A stretch of DNA of 64,000 nucleotides from Algoriphagus resistens (GCF_001442615.1 NZ_LMXN01000015.1:1-64000); one strand, 5' to 3'; counted from the first letter of the stretch, positions 18,498 to 27,443 are shown. Numbers and translations: made by a program. The notes: a model not told the origin generated them from the sequence alone.

Positions 18498-19632
18498 AAT
18501 CTCACAAACCTTCAAAAGACTTTTTAACAGTGAACCTATTATCGCGTTCGCGCCCGGTAGAATTAACCTTATTGGTGAGCACACGGACTATCAGGAAGGA
18601 CTGGTTTTTCCTGCCGCGGTAGAACAGGGCATCTGCGTTGCGATTCAAAAAAACAACGGTCCTTCCTGTAGGCTCTATTCAGAGGATTTTCAAGAAGAGT
18701 TCGTTTTTGACATCAGCTCATTTTCTCCAAAAAAAGGACACTGGGCAAACTATATAATGGGAGTGGTTTCACAGTTTCAACAAGCCGGCTATAACCTCGA
18801 AGGTTTTGACCTTGTTTTTGGTGGAAATATACCTGCTTCTGGGTTATCCTCTTCTGCCGCACTTTCGGTGGCCATAGGGACAGCATTGACAGAATTGTTC
18901 AGGTTTACCATCACAAAAAAATCAATCGTTCTGTATGCACAAAAGGCGGAGCATCTGTTTGCCGGTGTGAAATGCGGGATTATGGACCCCTATGCATCTG
19001 CTTTTGGAGTAAAAGACCGTGCTTTATTGCTGGATTGCCGAACCAATACGCATTTTGAGGTTGAAGTCGATTTTGGTGATCACTCGCTGGTTCTTATTAA
19101 TTCCAAAGTAAAACACAACCTTGCCGATTCGGCTTATAATAAGAGAAGAGAGGCATGCGAAGCCAGTGTGAAAATTCTTCAAGCTACTTATCCTGAAGCC
19201 ACTACACTCAGGGATATCCCCATAAAAGACATCGAAAAAGTCGGGCAAATCTTACCTGAAAACCTTTTTGCCAAAGCCAAGCACGTCATCACCGAAATAG
19301 ACAGGGTAAATTTGGCTTCAAATGCACTTCATGCAGGCGACCTAACTGTTTTCGGGAATTTACTGAAAGAATCTCATCGTAGCCTGAGTAAAGACTTTGA
19401 AGTGAGTTGTCCTGAGCTTGATTTTCTAGCGGAGAAATCCTGGACTTTGCCTGGAGTCATTGGCTCCCGAATGATGGGAGGTGGCTTTGGCGGCTGCACA
19501 ATCAATTTAGTGTCCAAGGCCCAATTGGAGAATTTTGAAACAGCGATGTACACTGCCTATTTGCAAAAATTTCAAATAACAGCTGATTTTATTCCTGTTG
19601 CTCTTTCTGAAGGAGCCAGAATTTTAGAATGA
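18487..19632 (+). CDS. galK: Galactokinase
   Basis: 381 aa, full length GHMP kinase. It has the galactokinase signature GRINLIGEHTDYQEG, the ATP-binding GHMP motif in GNIPASGLSSSAALS, the catalytic region GIMDPYASAFG, and the C-terminal GGGFGGCTI motif. It phosphorylates alpha-D-galactose to galactose-1-phosphate, the first step of the Leloir pathway. galT and galE are not in the window. It is translationally coupled to the LacI regulator (the start lies inside that gene's last codons). Confidence 0.96.
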   Translation: MKDKISQTFKRLFNSEPIIAFAPGRINLIGEHTDYQEGLVFPAAVEQGICVAIQKNNGPSCRLYSEDFQEEFVFDISSFSPKKGHWANYIMGVVSQFQQAGYNLEGFDLVFGGNIPASGLSSSAALSVAIGTALTELFRFTITKKSIVLYAQKAEHLFAGVKCGIMDPYASAFGVKDRALLLDCRTNTHFEVEVDFGDHSLVLINSKVKHNLADSAYNKRREACEASVKILQATYPEATTLRDIPIKDIEKVGQILPENLFAKAKHVITEIDRVNLASNALHAGDLTVFGNLLKESHRSLSKDFEVSCPELDFLAEKSWTLPGVIGSRMMGGGFGGCTINLVSKAQLENFETAMYTAYLQKFQITADFIPVALSEGARILE

Positions 19633-19760
19633 CCATCCAATTTTATAGTCTATTGTTTCAAAATGACAATTAATGTAATTTTTATCAAAAAATTCCCCAA
19701 TTTGTGGCTGAAACTCTGAATTGAGTTTAATTACCTATTTTCCCAAAAATTTGAAAACCT

Positions 19761-22700
19761 ATGAATTTCCCAAAAAACCTGAGAAGCCTACTGCTGCTTG
19801 GACTGATTGCAAGTATGGGTTTCTGGAGCTGTAAGTCCCGCTCTGGAAAACCTAAGGTGCTTGTATTCAGCAAAACGGCAGGATTTTATCACGAATCCAT
19901 TCCGCAAGGAATAGAAGCAATAAAAAAACTAGGAGCAGAAAACGACTTTGAAGTGGATACTACCACGCAAAGTACAAGTTTCAATGAGAAGAACCTGTCT
20001 CAATATGCTGCAGTCATTTTCCTAAGTACTACAGGAGACGTTCTCGATCATGTACAAGAAGCCGAATTTGAGCGTTACATTCAAGCCGGAGGCGGGTTTG
20101 TAGGGATTCATGCAGCGGCAGATACTGAATATCAATGGGGCTGGTACAATAGATTGGTAGGTGGGTATTTCGTTGATCACCCAGGTATCAACGATCCCCA
20201 TCCTAATGTACAGGCAGGAAAAGTAACTGTGGTAGACACTAACAATAGCGCTACATCCTTTCTTCCATCTCCATGGGAGAGAACAGACGAATGGTATTCT
20301 TATCAAAAGATGAACCCGGAGGTAAACATTTTACTGACTTTGGATGAGGATTCGTATAAAGGCGGTTTTGACATGGGCGAGCATCCAATCGCCTGGTACC
20401 ATGATTATGATGGAGGCCGTGCCTTCTATACAGGCGGTGGCCATACCAACGAGTCGTTTTCGGAAGAACTTTATTTAAAGCACTTATTGGCCGGAATTGA
20501 CTATGCAATTGGAGGGAATAAAGAACTGGACTATACTAAGGTAAAAAGTAAAAAAGTGCCTGAGGAAAATAGGTTTGCAAAGACAATGTTGGCTTCGGGT
20601 GATTTCACAGAACCTACTGAATTGACGGTACTTCCAAATCTCGATGTGCTGATCTCGCAAAGAAGAGGTGAGATTCTATACTACAACAGCGAGACAAAAG
20701 AGATCTCTGAGGTAGCTAAACTGGATGTATATTGGAAAACACCTGTAAAAGGAGTAAATGCAGAAGAAGGTGTTCTGGGTTTGCAAAAAGATCCAAATTA
20801 TGAACAGAATAATTGGGTCTATGTGTATTACTCCCCTACTGAAAAAGAAGTAAACCGTCTCTCTAGATTCAAATTCAAGGAGGGAGTCTGGGATATGAAT
20901 TCGGAGCAAATCATCCTTGAACTCTATTCCCAAAGAGACATATGCTGTCACACTGGGGGATCAATTGCATTCGGTGCAGACGGATATCTATTTTTATCTA
21001 CGGGTGACAACTCCACTCCTTTTAACCAGCCTAATACTCCTTTTATAAACAGTGGCTATGCACCGCTTGACGCTAGAGACGGAAACAAACAATTTGACGC
21101 TAGAAGAAGCTCAGGAAACGCAAATGACCTACGGGGGAAAATCATAAGAATCAAAGTAAACGAAGACGGCAGGTATGAAATCCCTGAAGGAAATCTCTAT
21201 GCCCCGGGAACAGAAGGCACGAAGCCGGAAATCTACGTACAAGGTCTTAGAAACCCATACAGAATCTCCGTTGATCAAAAGACAGGATTCTTGTATTGGG
21301 GTGAAGTAGGCCCAGATGCCAACGGCGATAGCACGGAAACACGCGGGCCCCGAGGTTACGATGAGATCAACCAGGCAAGAAAAGCAGGTCACTTTGGCTG
21401 GCCTTATGTGATTGCAAATAACTTACCTTATAGGGAATATGATTACGCTAACGGATCTTCGGGGGAGCTATTTGATATCAATGGCCCGAAAAACACTTCT
21501 CCAAATAATACCGGGATAGAACAATTGCCTCCTACTCAGCCCGCATTCATCTGGTACCCCTATGGAGAATCTGCCGAGTTTCCTTCTTTGGGTACTGGAG
21601 GAAGAAATGCAATGGTCGGCCCTGTTTATTATTCAGACATGTATTCAGGAGACAGCAAACTTCCTGAGTACTTCGATGGGAAATTAATCATCTACGATTG
21701 GGTGAGAGGTTGGATCAAAATCGTTACCATGACCGAATCCGGTGATTACGACAAAATGGATCCATTTATGCCGAACACTAAGTTCAACGCGCTAATAGAC
21801 ATGGAAATGGGCCCTGATGGACATATTTATGGATTGGAATATGGAAATGGTTGGTTCGCTAAAAATGCAGATTCCGGACTTTTCCGAATAGATTACAATG
21901 GAGGAAATAGAGCTCCTGTGATAGCAAATATTTCAGTGGATAAGACATCTGGTGCAAATCCTTTGACAGCCACTTTCACAGCAAAAGCTTCAGACCCGGA
22001 GGGAGATCCTATGACTTATACCTGGGATCTTGGAAATGGGGAAACCAAAACCACAGAAGAGCCAGCCTTAACACATACATTTAATGCAATAGGTGAATAT
22101 GCTGTAAACGTCACAGCTGCTGATCCAGCAGGACTGAAAGGGGAAGGAATTCCCGTGTCGGTTTATTCCGGTAATATTGCTCCGGAGGTTAGCATTGCTA
22201 TAGAAGGAAATAAAGCTTTCTATTTTCCTGGCATGCAAGTAGCTTATGAAGTCACTGTAACCGATAAAGATCATCCAGATGCTGCAAATGATGTGGAAAA
22301 CCTGTATGTAAGTGCTGATTACCTGGAAGGTTTCGACCAGGCTGAAGCTAATCAAGGGCATAAAATAATGACAGATGCCATGGTAGGTAAATCGCTGGTT
22401 GCTTCTTTGACCTGTAAAACGTGCCATAAGGAGGCTGAAGCTTCTATTGGGCCAGATTACATCAGTGTAGCCAAGAAGTATAGTGAAAGTGATATCACTT
22501 ATCTAAAAAACAAAATCAGAAATGGTGGTGGTGGAGTTTGGGGAGAAACAGTCATGCCTGCAAATCCTGACCTGCCGGAATCTGAATTGAATGCATTGAT
22601 CAGTTACATCCTGTCTCTTGATCAAGTGACCCAAGAAACCTTGCCTGCCGCCGGTTCGGTAAATGCAACTATGGGTAAAACTGCTACACCAACAGGTGTT

Positions 22701-23201
22701 CTGGTGATCAGTGCTTCTTATACCGACAAGGGTGGAGAAAGCATCAAACCTCTGACAGGTTCTTCCTCCTATATACTTTCAAGCAATACCGTTGATCTTG
22801 GTACAGCTAGCGAGCTTTCCGGCGGATTCAGCAAAATGAACTACAATGGCCAAAATCTGCTTACGGTGCCTGCTGATCCAGCTTCATTTGCTATCACAAA
22901 AGTAGATTTAACTGGTATAGCTTCAGTTACCTTAAACACTGCGGCTATGGCCAAGCTGACAGATGGTTTTGTGTTTGAGCTAAGATTGGACAGTCCTGAA
23001 GGGCAAGTCGTAGGAAGTAAGGAATATATCCAGAGCCCTATGAATACGCCTGCTGGAGCACCTGCATTCGAGGCAGTGACCATTCCTGTGACTACCCAGG
23101 CAGATGGCAAGATTCATAAATTGTATATCACTACCAAAACAATCAAAGGCGGTGAGGCAGGGACGTTTATCCTTGCTGGATTGACCTTTAACGCCAAGTA
23201 A
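19761..23201 (+). CDS. ThuA / sorbosone-dehydrogenase / PKD / cytochrome c multidomain lipoprotein
   Basis: 1146 aa. The signal ends near MGFWSC, so it is likely lipid-anchored. Domains in order: ThuA-like (about 33-250; VFSKTAGFYHESIPQG, GFVGIHAAADTEYQWGWY, DHPGIND), a glucose/sorbosone-dehydrogenase six-bladed propeller (about 270-710; CCHTGGSIAFGADGYLFLSTGD, QGLRNPYRISVD), a PKD domain (about 715-795; DPEGDPMTYTWDLGNG), a second Ig-like domain, a mono-haem cytochrome c (CKTCH about 884-888, with a distal Met in TVMPANP) and a C-terminal carbohydrate-binding-like beta domain. It probably oxidises a sugar in the periplasm with internal electron transfer. Transcribed alone; terminator follows. 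Confidence 0.92.
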   Translation: MNFPKNLRSLLLLGLIASMGFWSCKSRSGKPKVLVFSKTAGFYHESIPQGIEAIKKLGAENDFEVDTTTQSTSFNEKNLSQYAAVIFLSTTGDVLDHVQEAEFERYIQAGGGFVGIHAAADTEYQWGWYNRLVGGYFVDHPGINDPHPNVQAGKVTVVDTNNSATSFLPSPWERTDEWYSYQKMNPEVNILLTLDEDSYKGGFDMGEHPIAWYHDYDGGRAFYTGGGHTNESFSEELYLKHLLAGIDYAIGGNKELDYTKVKSKKVPEENRFAKTMLASGDFTEPTELTVLPNLDVLISQRRGEILYYNSETKEISEVAKLDVYWKTPVKGVNAEEGVLGLQKDPNYEQNNWVYVYYSPTEKEVNRLSRFKFKEGVWDMNSEQIILELYSQRDICCHTGGSIAFGADGYLFLSTGDNSTPFNQPNTPFINSGYAPLDARDGNKQFDARRSSGNANDLRGKIIRIKVNEDGRYEIPEGNLYAPGTEGTKPEIYVQGLRNPYRISVDQKTGFLYWGEVGPDANGDSTETRGPRGYDEINQARKAGHFGWPYVIANNLPYREYDYANGSSGELFDINGPKNTSPNNTGIEQLPPTQPAFIWYPYGESAEFPSLGTGGRNAMVGPVYYSDMYSGDSKLPEYFDGKLIIYDWVRGWIKIVTMTESGDYDKMDPFMPNTKFNALIDMEMGPDGHIYGLEYGNGWFAKNADSGLFRIDYNGGNRAPVIANISVDKTSGANPLTATFTAKASDPEGDPMTYTWDLGNGETKTTEEPALTHTFNAIGEYAVNVTAADPAGLKGEGIPVSVYSGNIAPEVSIAIEGNKAFYFPGMQVAYEVTVTDKDHPDAANDVENLYVSADYLEGFDQAEANQGHKIMTDAMVGKSLVASLTCKTCHKEAEASIGPDYISVAKKYSESDITYLKNKIRNGGGGVWGETVMPANPDLPESELNALISYILSLDQVTQETLPAAGSVNATMGKTATPTGVLVISASYTDKGGESIKPLTGSSSYILSSNTVDLGTASELSGGFSKMNYNGQNLLTVPADPASFAITKVDLTGIASVTLNTAAMAKLTDGFVFELRLDSPEGQVVGSKEYIQSPMNTPAGAPAFEAVTIPVTTQADGKIHKLYITTKTIKGGEAGTFILAGLTFNAK

Positions 23202-23224
23202 AAGCCAAAAAGCATAGTAAAACA

Positions 23225-23256
23225 GAAAGCCATCCCGGCAACCTGGGATGGCTTTC
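23225..23256 (+). terminator. Rho-independent-type hairpin after the ThuA gene
   Basis: GAAAGCCATCCC pairs perfectly with GGGATGGCTTTC across an 8-nt loop, followed by TTCATTCT, starting 24 bp past the stop. The stem's A and T flanks could also serve the convergent lipoprotein gene. Confidence 0.8.
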
Positions 23257-23326
23257 TTCATTCTAATCTACAGCTGGATTTTTCCACTAGTTATAAGGAA
23301 AATAAAAGCTGAATTGTAAACTATTT

Positions 23327-23683
23327 CTAATCAAATTGACACTGCGAGTCCTCCGGATCCCAGATTATTTGGGTATCCTCAAGATCGTCAAAGCTGATTT
23401 CATCGTTTATTCTATCTCCTTCGCAATCACGTAGTACTAAAGCCCAACTGCAATTCGGACAACAACTTCCCCAATAGAATACTCTTTTTCCCTTGTATTT
23501 AGCTTGAGCGATATATGAAAATTCTGCCATACTTTCTTTTGCTGATTCTTCAGCCCATTGCTTTAGCCAAGGTATATTTTCTATAGGATCGCTAACCCCA
23601 CAGGCAGTGGCCGGATCTTCCTTTTCGTCACATGCAAAGCTGAACAACAAACAGAATAAAAGAGGGTAAAATAACTTTTTCAT
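23327..23683 (-). CDS. Hypothetical Cys-rich lipoprotein
   Basis: 118 aa from the ATG at 23681-23683, chosen for its signal (MKKLFYPLLFCLLFSFAC, lipobox FSFAC); the frame is open 17 codons further up. The mature protein has a CGVSDPIENIPWLKQW stretch, a GSCCPNCSW cysteine cluster and a late Cys. The pattern (…ENIPWLKQ…, a tyrosine-rich middle, a Cys pair) recurs in small Bacteroidota lipoproteins of unknown role. The paired cysteines may form disulfides or bind metal. Confidence 0.7.
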   Translation of the reverse strand: MKKLFYPLLFCLLFSFACDEKEDPATACGVSDPIENIPWLKQWAEESAKESMAEFSYIAQAKYKGKRVFYWGSCCPNCSWALVLRDCEGDRINDEISFDDLEDTQIIWDPEDSQCQFD

Positions 23684-23819
23684 AAAACAAAATTGATTAG
23701 AAAATGAGAAATATGGCCAATAACGATACGTCAACTAGTATTTATCCGCTACAACAAAGCTGACCGATATCCAGATTTTCTCAAAACAGTTAGCTGATTT
23801 TATAAATAGGAGTGTAAAA

Positions 23820-23846
23820 CCCACCCATCGCCTTAGCGCGGGTGGG
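23820..23846. repeat. Left-end hairpin of the IS605-type element
   Basis: CCCACCC pairs with GGGTGGG (seven bp), with a further CGC/GCG pairing around a small loop (CTTA). It is near-identical to the right-end hairpin, which supports its role as an element terminus. Confidence 0.7.
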
Positions 23847-24320
23847 ATGTAAGCGACAAACACTAACCTGGTGAAAGAATGTACTGACGGATCGTTTCCG
23901 ATGATGCTTCACCTATTGAACAAACGAAATTTCCATCCGACCAAAGTAGATGCTGATCCCCCTAGTGTTTACCAAGTGTAGATGGGTGCAGAAATCCTAA
24001 CTGACGGGTGATCCTTGTTTTAACCTATGGGCCATTTACAGTACAGCTAGGCGGGGAATGTACCGGATAAGAAAATGGATAGGGGTTACCTCTAGCCCTC
24101 TTACTTCAGTTTCAAAATCTGCTTTAGGGGCTATGGTGAAAAATAGGGTTTAACTCCTCATTTAACTGGCCTGCCAAGCTATTTCTAGGCTACGTGGTAA
24201 CAGGGATCAGATGGAATTTTCCCAATAGGGATATAGGGAATCCTGCGGGTAGCTTATATACTGACAGTTGGTGACAATAGCTTGGTTGTCAGTAAAAAAC
24301 AAGGCTATTTGGCCAGTAGA
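23847..24320 (+). ncRNA. Putative structured leader RNA of the tnpB element
   Basis: No open frame. Several nested complementary arms are visible: AAACACTA (23858) with TAGTGTTT (23963), enclosing GGTGAA/TTCACC and ATCG/CGAT; TAGCCC (24093) with GGGCTA (24128); and ACTGACA (24260) with TGTCAGT (24287) just before tnpB. It is richer in G than its flanks. Such a long structured 5' part is not needed for a minimal tnpB element; it could be an intron-like (IStron) ribozyme, a regulatory or guide-related RNA, or remnant sequence. No group I core or group II domain V was recognised. Confidence 0.35.
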
Positions 24321-25523
24321 ATGAAGTTGATACACAAGTCATACAGGTTTAGGATCTACCCGACAAAGGAACAGGCATCTTTGCTGGGCAAACACTTCGG
24401 GCATTGTAGGTTTGTGTTCAATAGGTTTTTGAACGAACGTAAAGAGAAATATTTAAACGAAAAGACTTCTCTTAACTAGTATGACAACGCAAGGACTTTA
24501 ACTGAACTGAAAAAAGAGGAAGGGTTTGCTTGGTTAAAAGAGGTGAACAGCCAATCCTTACAGGCATCAATTAAAAATTTGGATACCGCCTACAAGAACT
24601 TTTTTAACAAGCAGAACAAGTTCCCAAGATTTAAATCAAAGTACGGTAAGCAGAGTTTCAAAATACCACAAAATGTAACTGTTGGAGACAGCAGACTTAT
24701 AATTCCCAAATTCAAAGAGGGGATCAGGTTAAACCTTCATAGAGCGTTGGAAGGTGAACCTTTGTTTGCCACTGTTTCAAAATCAACAACCGGCAAGTAG
24801 TATGCTTCTGTTACGTGTGAAACAGCACATAAACCATTTCAAAAAACAGGTAAATCAGTAGGCATTGATACGGGTATAAAGGAACTTGCCATTCTTTCAG
24901 ATGGAAGCAGTTATGAAAATATCAGATCACTTAAGACCAACTTAAAGAAGCTCAGGTTTGAGCAAAGACAGCTTTCGAAGAAAACAAAAGGAAGCAGATC
25001 AAGGGGCAGGCAAAAACAAAAACTTGCAGCTGTCCACGAACAACTAACGAATATCAGAAAGGATTACCTGCATAAGGTATCAACTGAAATTGTCAAAAAC
25101 CACGACATACTATCAGTTGAAGACCTTGCTGTTAAAAATATAATGAAGAACCATTGCCTGGCACAGGCAATGGGTGATGTTTCGTTGGGTGCATTTTACA
25201 GTATGCTTGAATATAAGGCTAATTGGAACGATAGGCCATTCGTTAAAATCGACCGATGGTACCCCTCAAGCAAAAGCTGTTCAACCTGTGGATGGATAAA
25301 ACAAGACTTAATCCTTTCCCTAAGAGTATGGGTTTGTGGATCTTGCGGTGAGATCCATGATAGGGATGTCAATGCGGCAAAGGACATCTTAACACAAGGT
25401 ATAAAGGTATTGTCTGGTTGTGGGACACAGTCGGACACAAAACAAAAACGGGATGAGGCGTTGCCATTGGGCGAGTCTATGACCCCCGAAGCCCAACCCA
25501 TCGGCTCTGCCGCGGGTGGGTAA
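24321..25523 (+). pseudogene. tnpB: TnpB (OrfB_IS605) with two in-frame amber codons
   Basis: One continuous 400-codon frame, interrupted only by TAG at 24477-24479 and TAG at 24798-24800. All family landmarks remain: the N-terminal HTH-like segment (KSYRFRIYPTKEQ), FFNKQNKFPRFKSK, the RuvC-I Asp in GIDTGIKELA, RuvC-II Glu in SVEDLAVKN, the zinc ribbon (SCSTCG ... VCGSCG) and RuvC-III Asp in DRDVNAAKDI. Each TAG precedes TAT and replaces the first Tyr of a YY pair usual in the family (LNYYDN, GKYYASV). TnpB is an RNA-guided nuclease; this copy should be inactive unless the ambers are read through. The last codons run through the right-end hairpin. Confidence 0.85.
25492..25520. repeat. Right-end hairpin / likely 3' part of the omega RNA scaffold
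   Basis: An imperfect palindrome CCCAACCCATCGGC-TCT-GCCGCGGGTGGG overlaps the last tnpB codons and matches the left-end hairpin. In characterised IS605 elements the RNA that guides TnpB spans the tnpB 3' end and RE, with guide sequence taken from the downstream flank. Here the flank begins in the NIPSNAP gene's 3' end. Confidence 0.65.
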
Positions 25524-25533
25524 TTCACGAAGC

Positions 25534-26283
25534 TTACTTAAGAGGCGAAAAAGGAAGTGTTCTCAAGAACACAGCATCTACTTTCTCCACGATTTTCCCA
25601 TCTGCCTCAGATGCATCCCGGGCTTTTACCCAAGCGGGATCTTTGATGAAATTCTGGAAATTCTTTTCGAAAGATACCTGATCCTTATCTGCCAAAAGAT
25701 AAACCAGCTTTGGCTGACTCCCATCTTTCTCCACAGTAACCCAATAAGGATAATTTCTCAAGCCCTGCTTTTCGAATAAATCCTGGGTATGATCCTTAAA
25801 CCGGACAATCAGATTATCCAATCGACCATCAAAACACGTATAAGTTCTCAACTGAAAAATCCCACTTGCCCGTGGCTGGGGAGTATCATTCAATCCCGGG
25901 GCCAGTTTCATAAAAGTCTGATCTACACTCTTCACAAGCCCACCATTTACTTCAGATTCTTTCTTGGCTTTCTGCCATTCGGGGTCATTTCCAAATTTCT
26001 CCCACATACGGTCTCTCGATTTTTCATTTGGGTATCCCAAAATATATGTCAAAGAATTATCCGTGTTGTCGGCAGGCACGAAGTAGGCAATATTTTCCAT
26101 GCCGCTTTTCTCAAAAAGAGCCATCGTATGATCCTCAAAACGCTTGATCAAATCGGGAAGCTTCCCTTCATTGGCATAATACTTTCTTATTTCAAAATAG
26201 GTGGAATTACTTCCACTTAATTGCTGTGAAAAACCAACTAAGGAGAAAAACAGTGCCAGCATACTTAGTGTTAACTTTTTCAT
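25534..26283 (-). CDS. Secreted NIPSNAP-family protein
   Basis: 249 aa. The signal peptide MKKLTLSMLALFFSLVGFSQ is followed by two NIPSNAP-type ferredoxin-like domains (about 28-125 and 140-240), each with a matching pattern: FEIRKYYANEGKLPDLIKRFEDHT and FQLRTYTCFDGRLDNLIVRF, then YPNEKSRDRMWEKFGNDPEW and DKDQVSFEKNFQNFIKDPAW. Family members are often secreted in Bacteroidota; the function is unclear. Its stop is 10 bp from the end of the tnpB element, so the insertion stopped just short of this gene. Confidence 0.9.
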   Translation of the reverse strand: MKKLTLSMLALFFSLVGFSQQLSGSNSTYFEIRKYYANEGKLPDLIKRFEDHTMALFEKSGMENIAYFVPADNTDNSLTYILGYPNEKSRDRMWEKFGNDPEWQKAKKESEVNGGLVKSVDQTFMKLAPGLNDTPQPRASGIFQLRTYTCFDGRLDNLIVRFKDHTQDLFEKQGLRNYPYWVTVEKDGSQPKLVYLLADKDQVSFEKNFQNFIKDPAWVKARDASEADGKIVEKVDAVFLRTLPFSPLK

Positions 26284-26349
26284 GGTTATTGGGTTTGACG
26301 AGTTTAGAATATATAAAAGGTAGAAAAATACAAATCCTACTGATTTTAG

Positions 26350-26724
26350 CTATAGCGAACCTTTCTTTCTCCAGGCTTTCCAAAGCGCAGGACTAAGTAC
26401 CAATGCTACGATCAAAAGCCCAAAAGTTTCTCTTGCTTCTTCCATCTGAGGGGTTTTCATAGTTAGATCATGCTGCTCCACTTCCTGCTCAATCCAATCA
26501 CCTATTCCTCCCGGATAGAAGTAAATAGCCCCTAATAAACAGGCCACTACCACTACTGTAAGCGGGATTTTCGGAAAAATCCCGCGAGTACCCAGAATGC
26601 AAAATATAATGGCTGCTCCATAAATGCTTACCCAGACTTCAGGATCTGGATCATTGAATTGCCAATACGCAAAAAGAGCAAAGATGAAAATCCACAGGCC
26701 GAAAAAGATTTTGTTGAACTTCAT
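26350..26724 (-). CDS. Transmembrane protein of the 220-helix (TMEM220-like) family
   Basis: 124 aa with four predicted membrane helices: IFFGLWIFIFALFAYWQF, VSIYGAAIIFCILGTRGIF, IPLTVVVVACLLGAIYFYP and a last one near FGLLIVALVLSPALWKAW. The WQFNDPDPEVWVSIYGAA signature after helix 1 is characteristic of the TMEM220 family of inner-membrane proteins of unknown role. It is probably co-directional with, but not necessarily in an operon with, the NIPSNAP gene 66 bp downstream. Confidence 0.8.
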   Translation of the reverse strand: MKFNKIFFGLWIFIFALFAYWQFNDPDPEVWVSIYGAAIIFCILGTRGIFPKIPLTVVVVACLLGAIYFYPGGIGDWIEQEVEQHDLTMKTPQMEEARETFGLLIVALVLSPALWKAWRKKGSL

Positions 26725-26742
26725 ACTGTTTCAGGGTTTGAT

Positions 26743-26750
26743 CAAAACTA
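26743..26750 (-). promoter_or_regulatory. Candidate -7 element (TAGTTTTG)
   Basis: On the minus strand TAGTTTTG matches TAnnTTTG exactly, 18 bp before the start codon of the TMEM220-like gene. No clear -33 TTTG lies at the usual 19-20 bp spacing. Confidence 0.4.
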
Positions 26751-26844
26751 CGGCAAAACAACCGGTTTTTTTAATTTGAAAGGATAACAGACACTAAAAT
26801 ACTTCTGTTAAATTTAGATTCCACATCGCCCTCCCCCTTTCTAT

Positions 26845-27405
26845 ATGATCACACTTTCTCAAAGCAAATCAACGGACGATTTACAGGGGATCATTGATCT
26901 TCAAAAAGCCAATATAAGCACAGGGATTTCTATTCATGAGAAAGAATCCCAAGGTTTTGTGTACGTCCAGCATTCATTAGAGGATCTCAATAAACTGAAT
27001 GATATAGAATCCCATGTCATTGCGCTGGATGGCTCCTATGTCGCAGCCTATATTCTGGCGATGACTAAGGCATCAAGAGCTGACATTCAGCAATTGGTAC
27101 CCATGTTCCGCCAGTTTGATCAGATTCACTATGAAGGAAAAAAAGTAAGTGATTACAATTACATAGCAGTAGGCCAGGTCTGTATTGGAAAAACCTATCG
27201 GGGTGAGGGGCTATTTGATAGGTGCTATGCAAAATACAAACAGACATTTGAAGACAGATATGATCTTGCCATAACTGAGATTTCCACTTCCAATCATCGA
27301 TCTATGCGCGCACACCAGCGGATCGGCTTTGAAGTAATTGATACCTTTCACGACGGCGTGGAACAGTGGAATATCGTAATCTGGGACTGGAGAAAGAAGG
27401 GATAA
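26845..27405 (+). CDS. GNAT-family N-acetyltransferase
   Basis: 186 aa. The acetyl-CoA-binding part shows VGQVCIGKTYRGEGLFDRCY, equivalent to the R/Q-x-x-G-x-G/A pyrophosphate loop, followed by ITEISTSNHRSMRAHQRIGFEVIDTF, the usual motif B region of GNAT proteins. The substrate is unknown. It is divergent from the TMEM220-like gene and ends in its own hairpin terminator. Confidence 0.88.
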   Translation: MITLSQSKSTDDLQGIIDLQKANISTGISIHEKESQGFVYVQHSLEDLNKLNDIESHVIALDGSYVAAYILAMTKASRADIQQLVPMFRQFDQIHYEGKKVSDYNYIAVGQVCIGKTYRGEGLFDRCYAKYKQTFEDRYDLAITEISTSNHRSMRAHQRIGFEVIDTFHDGVEQWNIVIWDWRKKG

Positions 27406-27411
27406 AAAACA

Positions 27412-27443
27412 AAAGGGAAACCCTCTTTCGAACGCTTCCCTTT
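27412..27443 (+). terminator. Terminator hairpin after the GNAT gene
   Basis: AAAGGGAA pairs with TTCCCTTT across a 16-nt loop, beginning 6 bp past the stop; the T-run is part of the stem's 3' arm and the following CTCTT. Confidence 0.6.

Larger units (their letters stand above)
23820..25523 (+). mobile_element. IS200/IS605-type element carrying only tnpB
   Basis: Both ends carry nearly the same imperfect palindrome (CCCACCCATCG...GCGGGTGGG at 23820-23846 and CCCAACCCATCGG...GCGGGTGGG at 25492-25520), as expected for the LE and RE subterminal hairpins that IS605-type TnpA recognises. Between them lie a roughly 470-bp non-coding leader and a tnpB. No tnpA is present, so mobility would need TnpA in trans. 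It is inserted between a Cys-rich lipoprotein and a NIPSNAP gene. Exact ends and target site cannot be fixed without an empty-site comparison. Confidence 0.8.

Noticed and set aside
23847..24320. Group I or group II intron
   Set aside because: No recognisable group I core or group II domain V; kept only as a structured leader of unknown type.
24321..25523. Genome-wide reassignment of UAG
   Set aside because: Several nearby full-length genes (rhaEW, the FGGY kinase, lutC) end in TAG at the normal family length.
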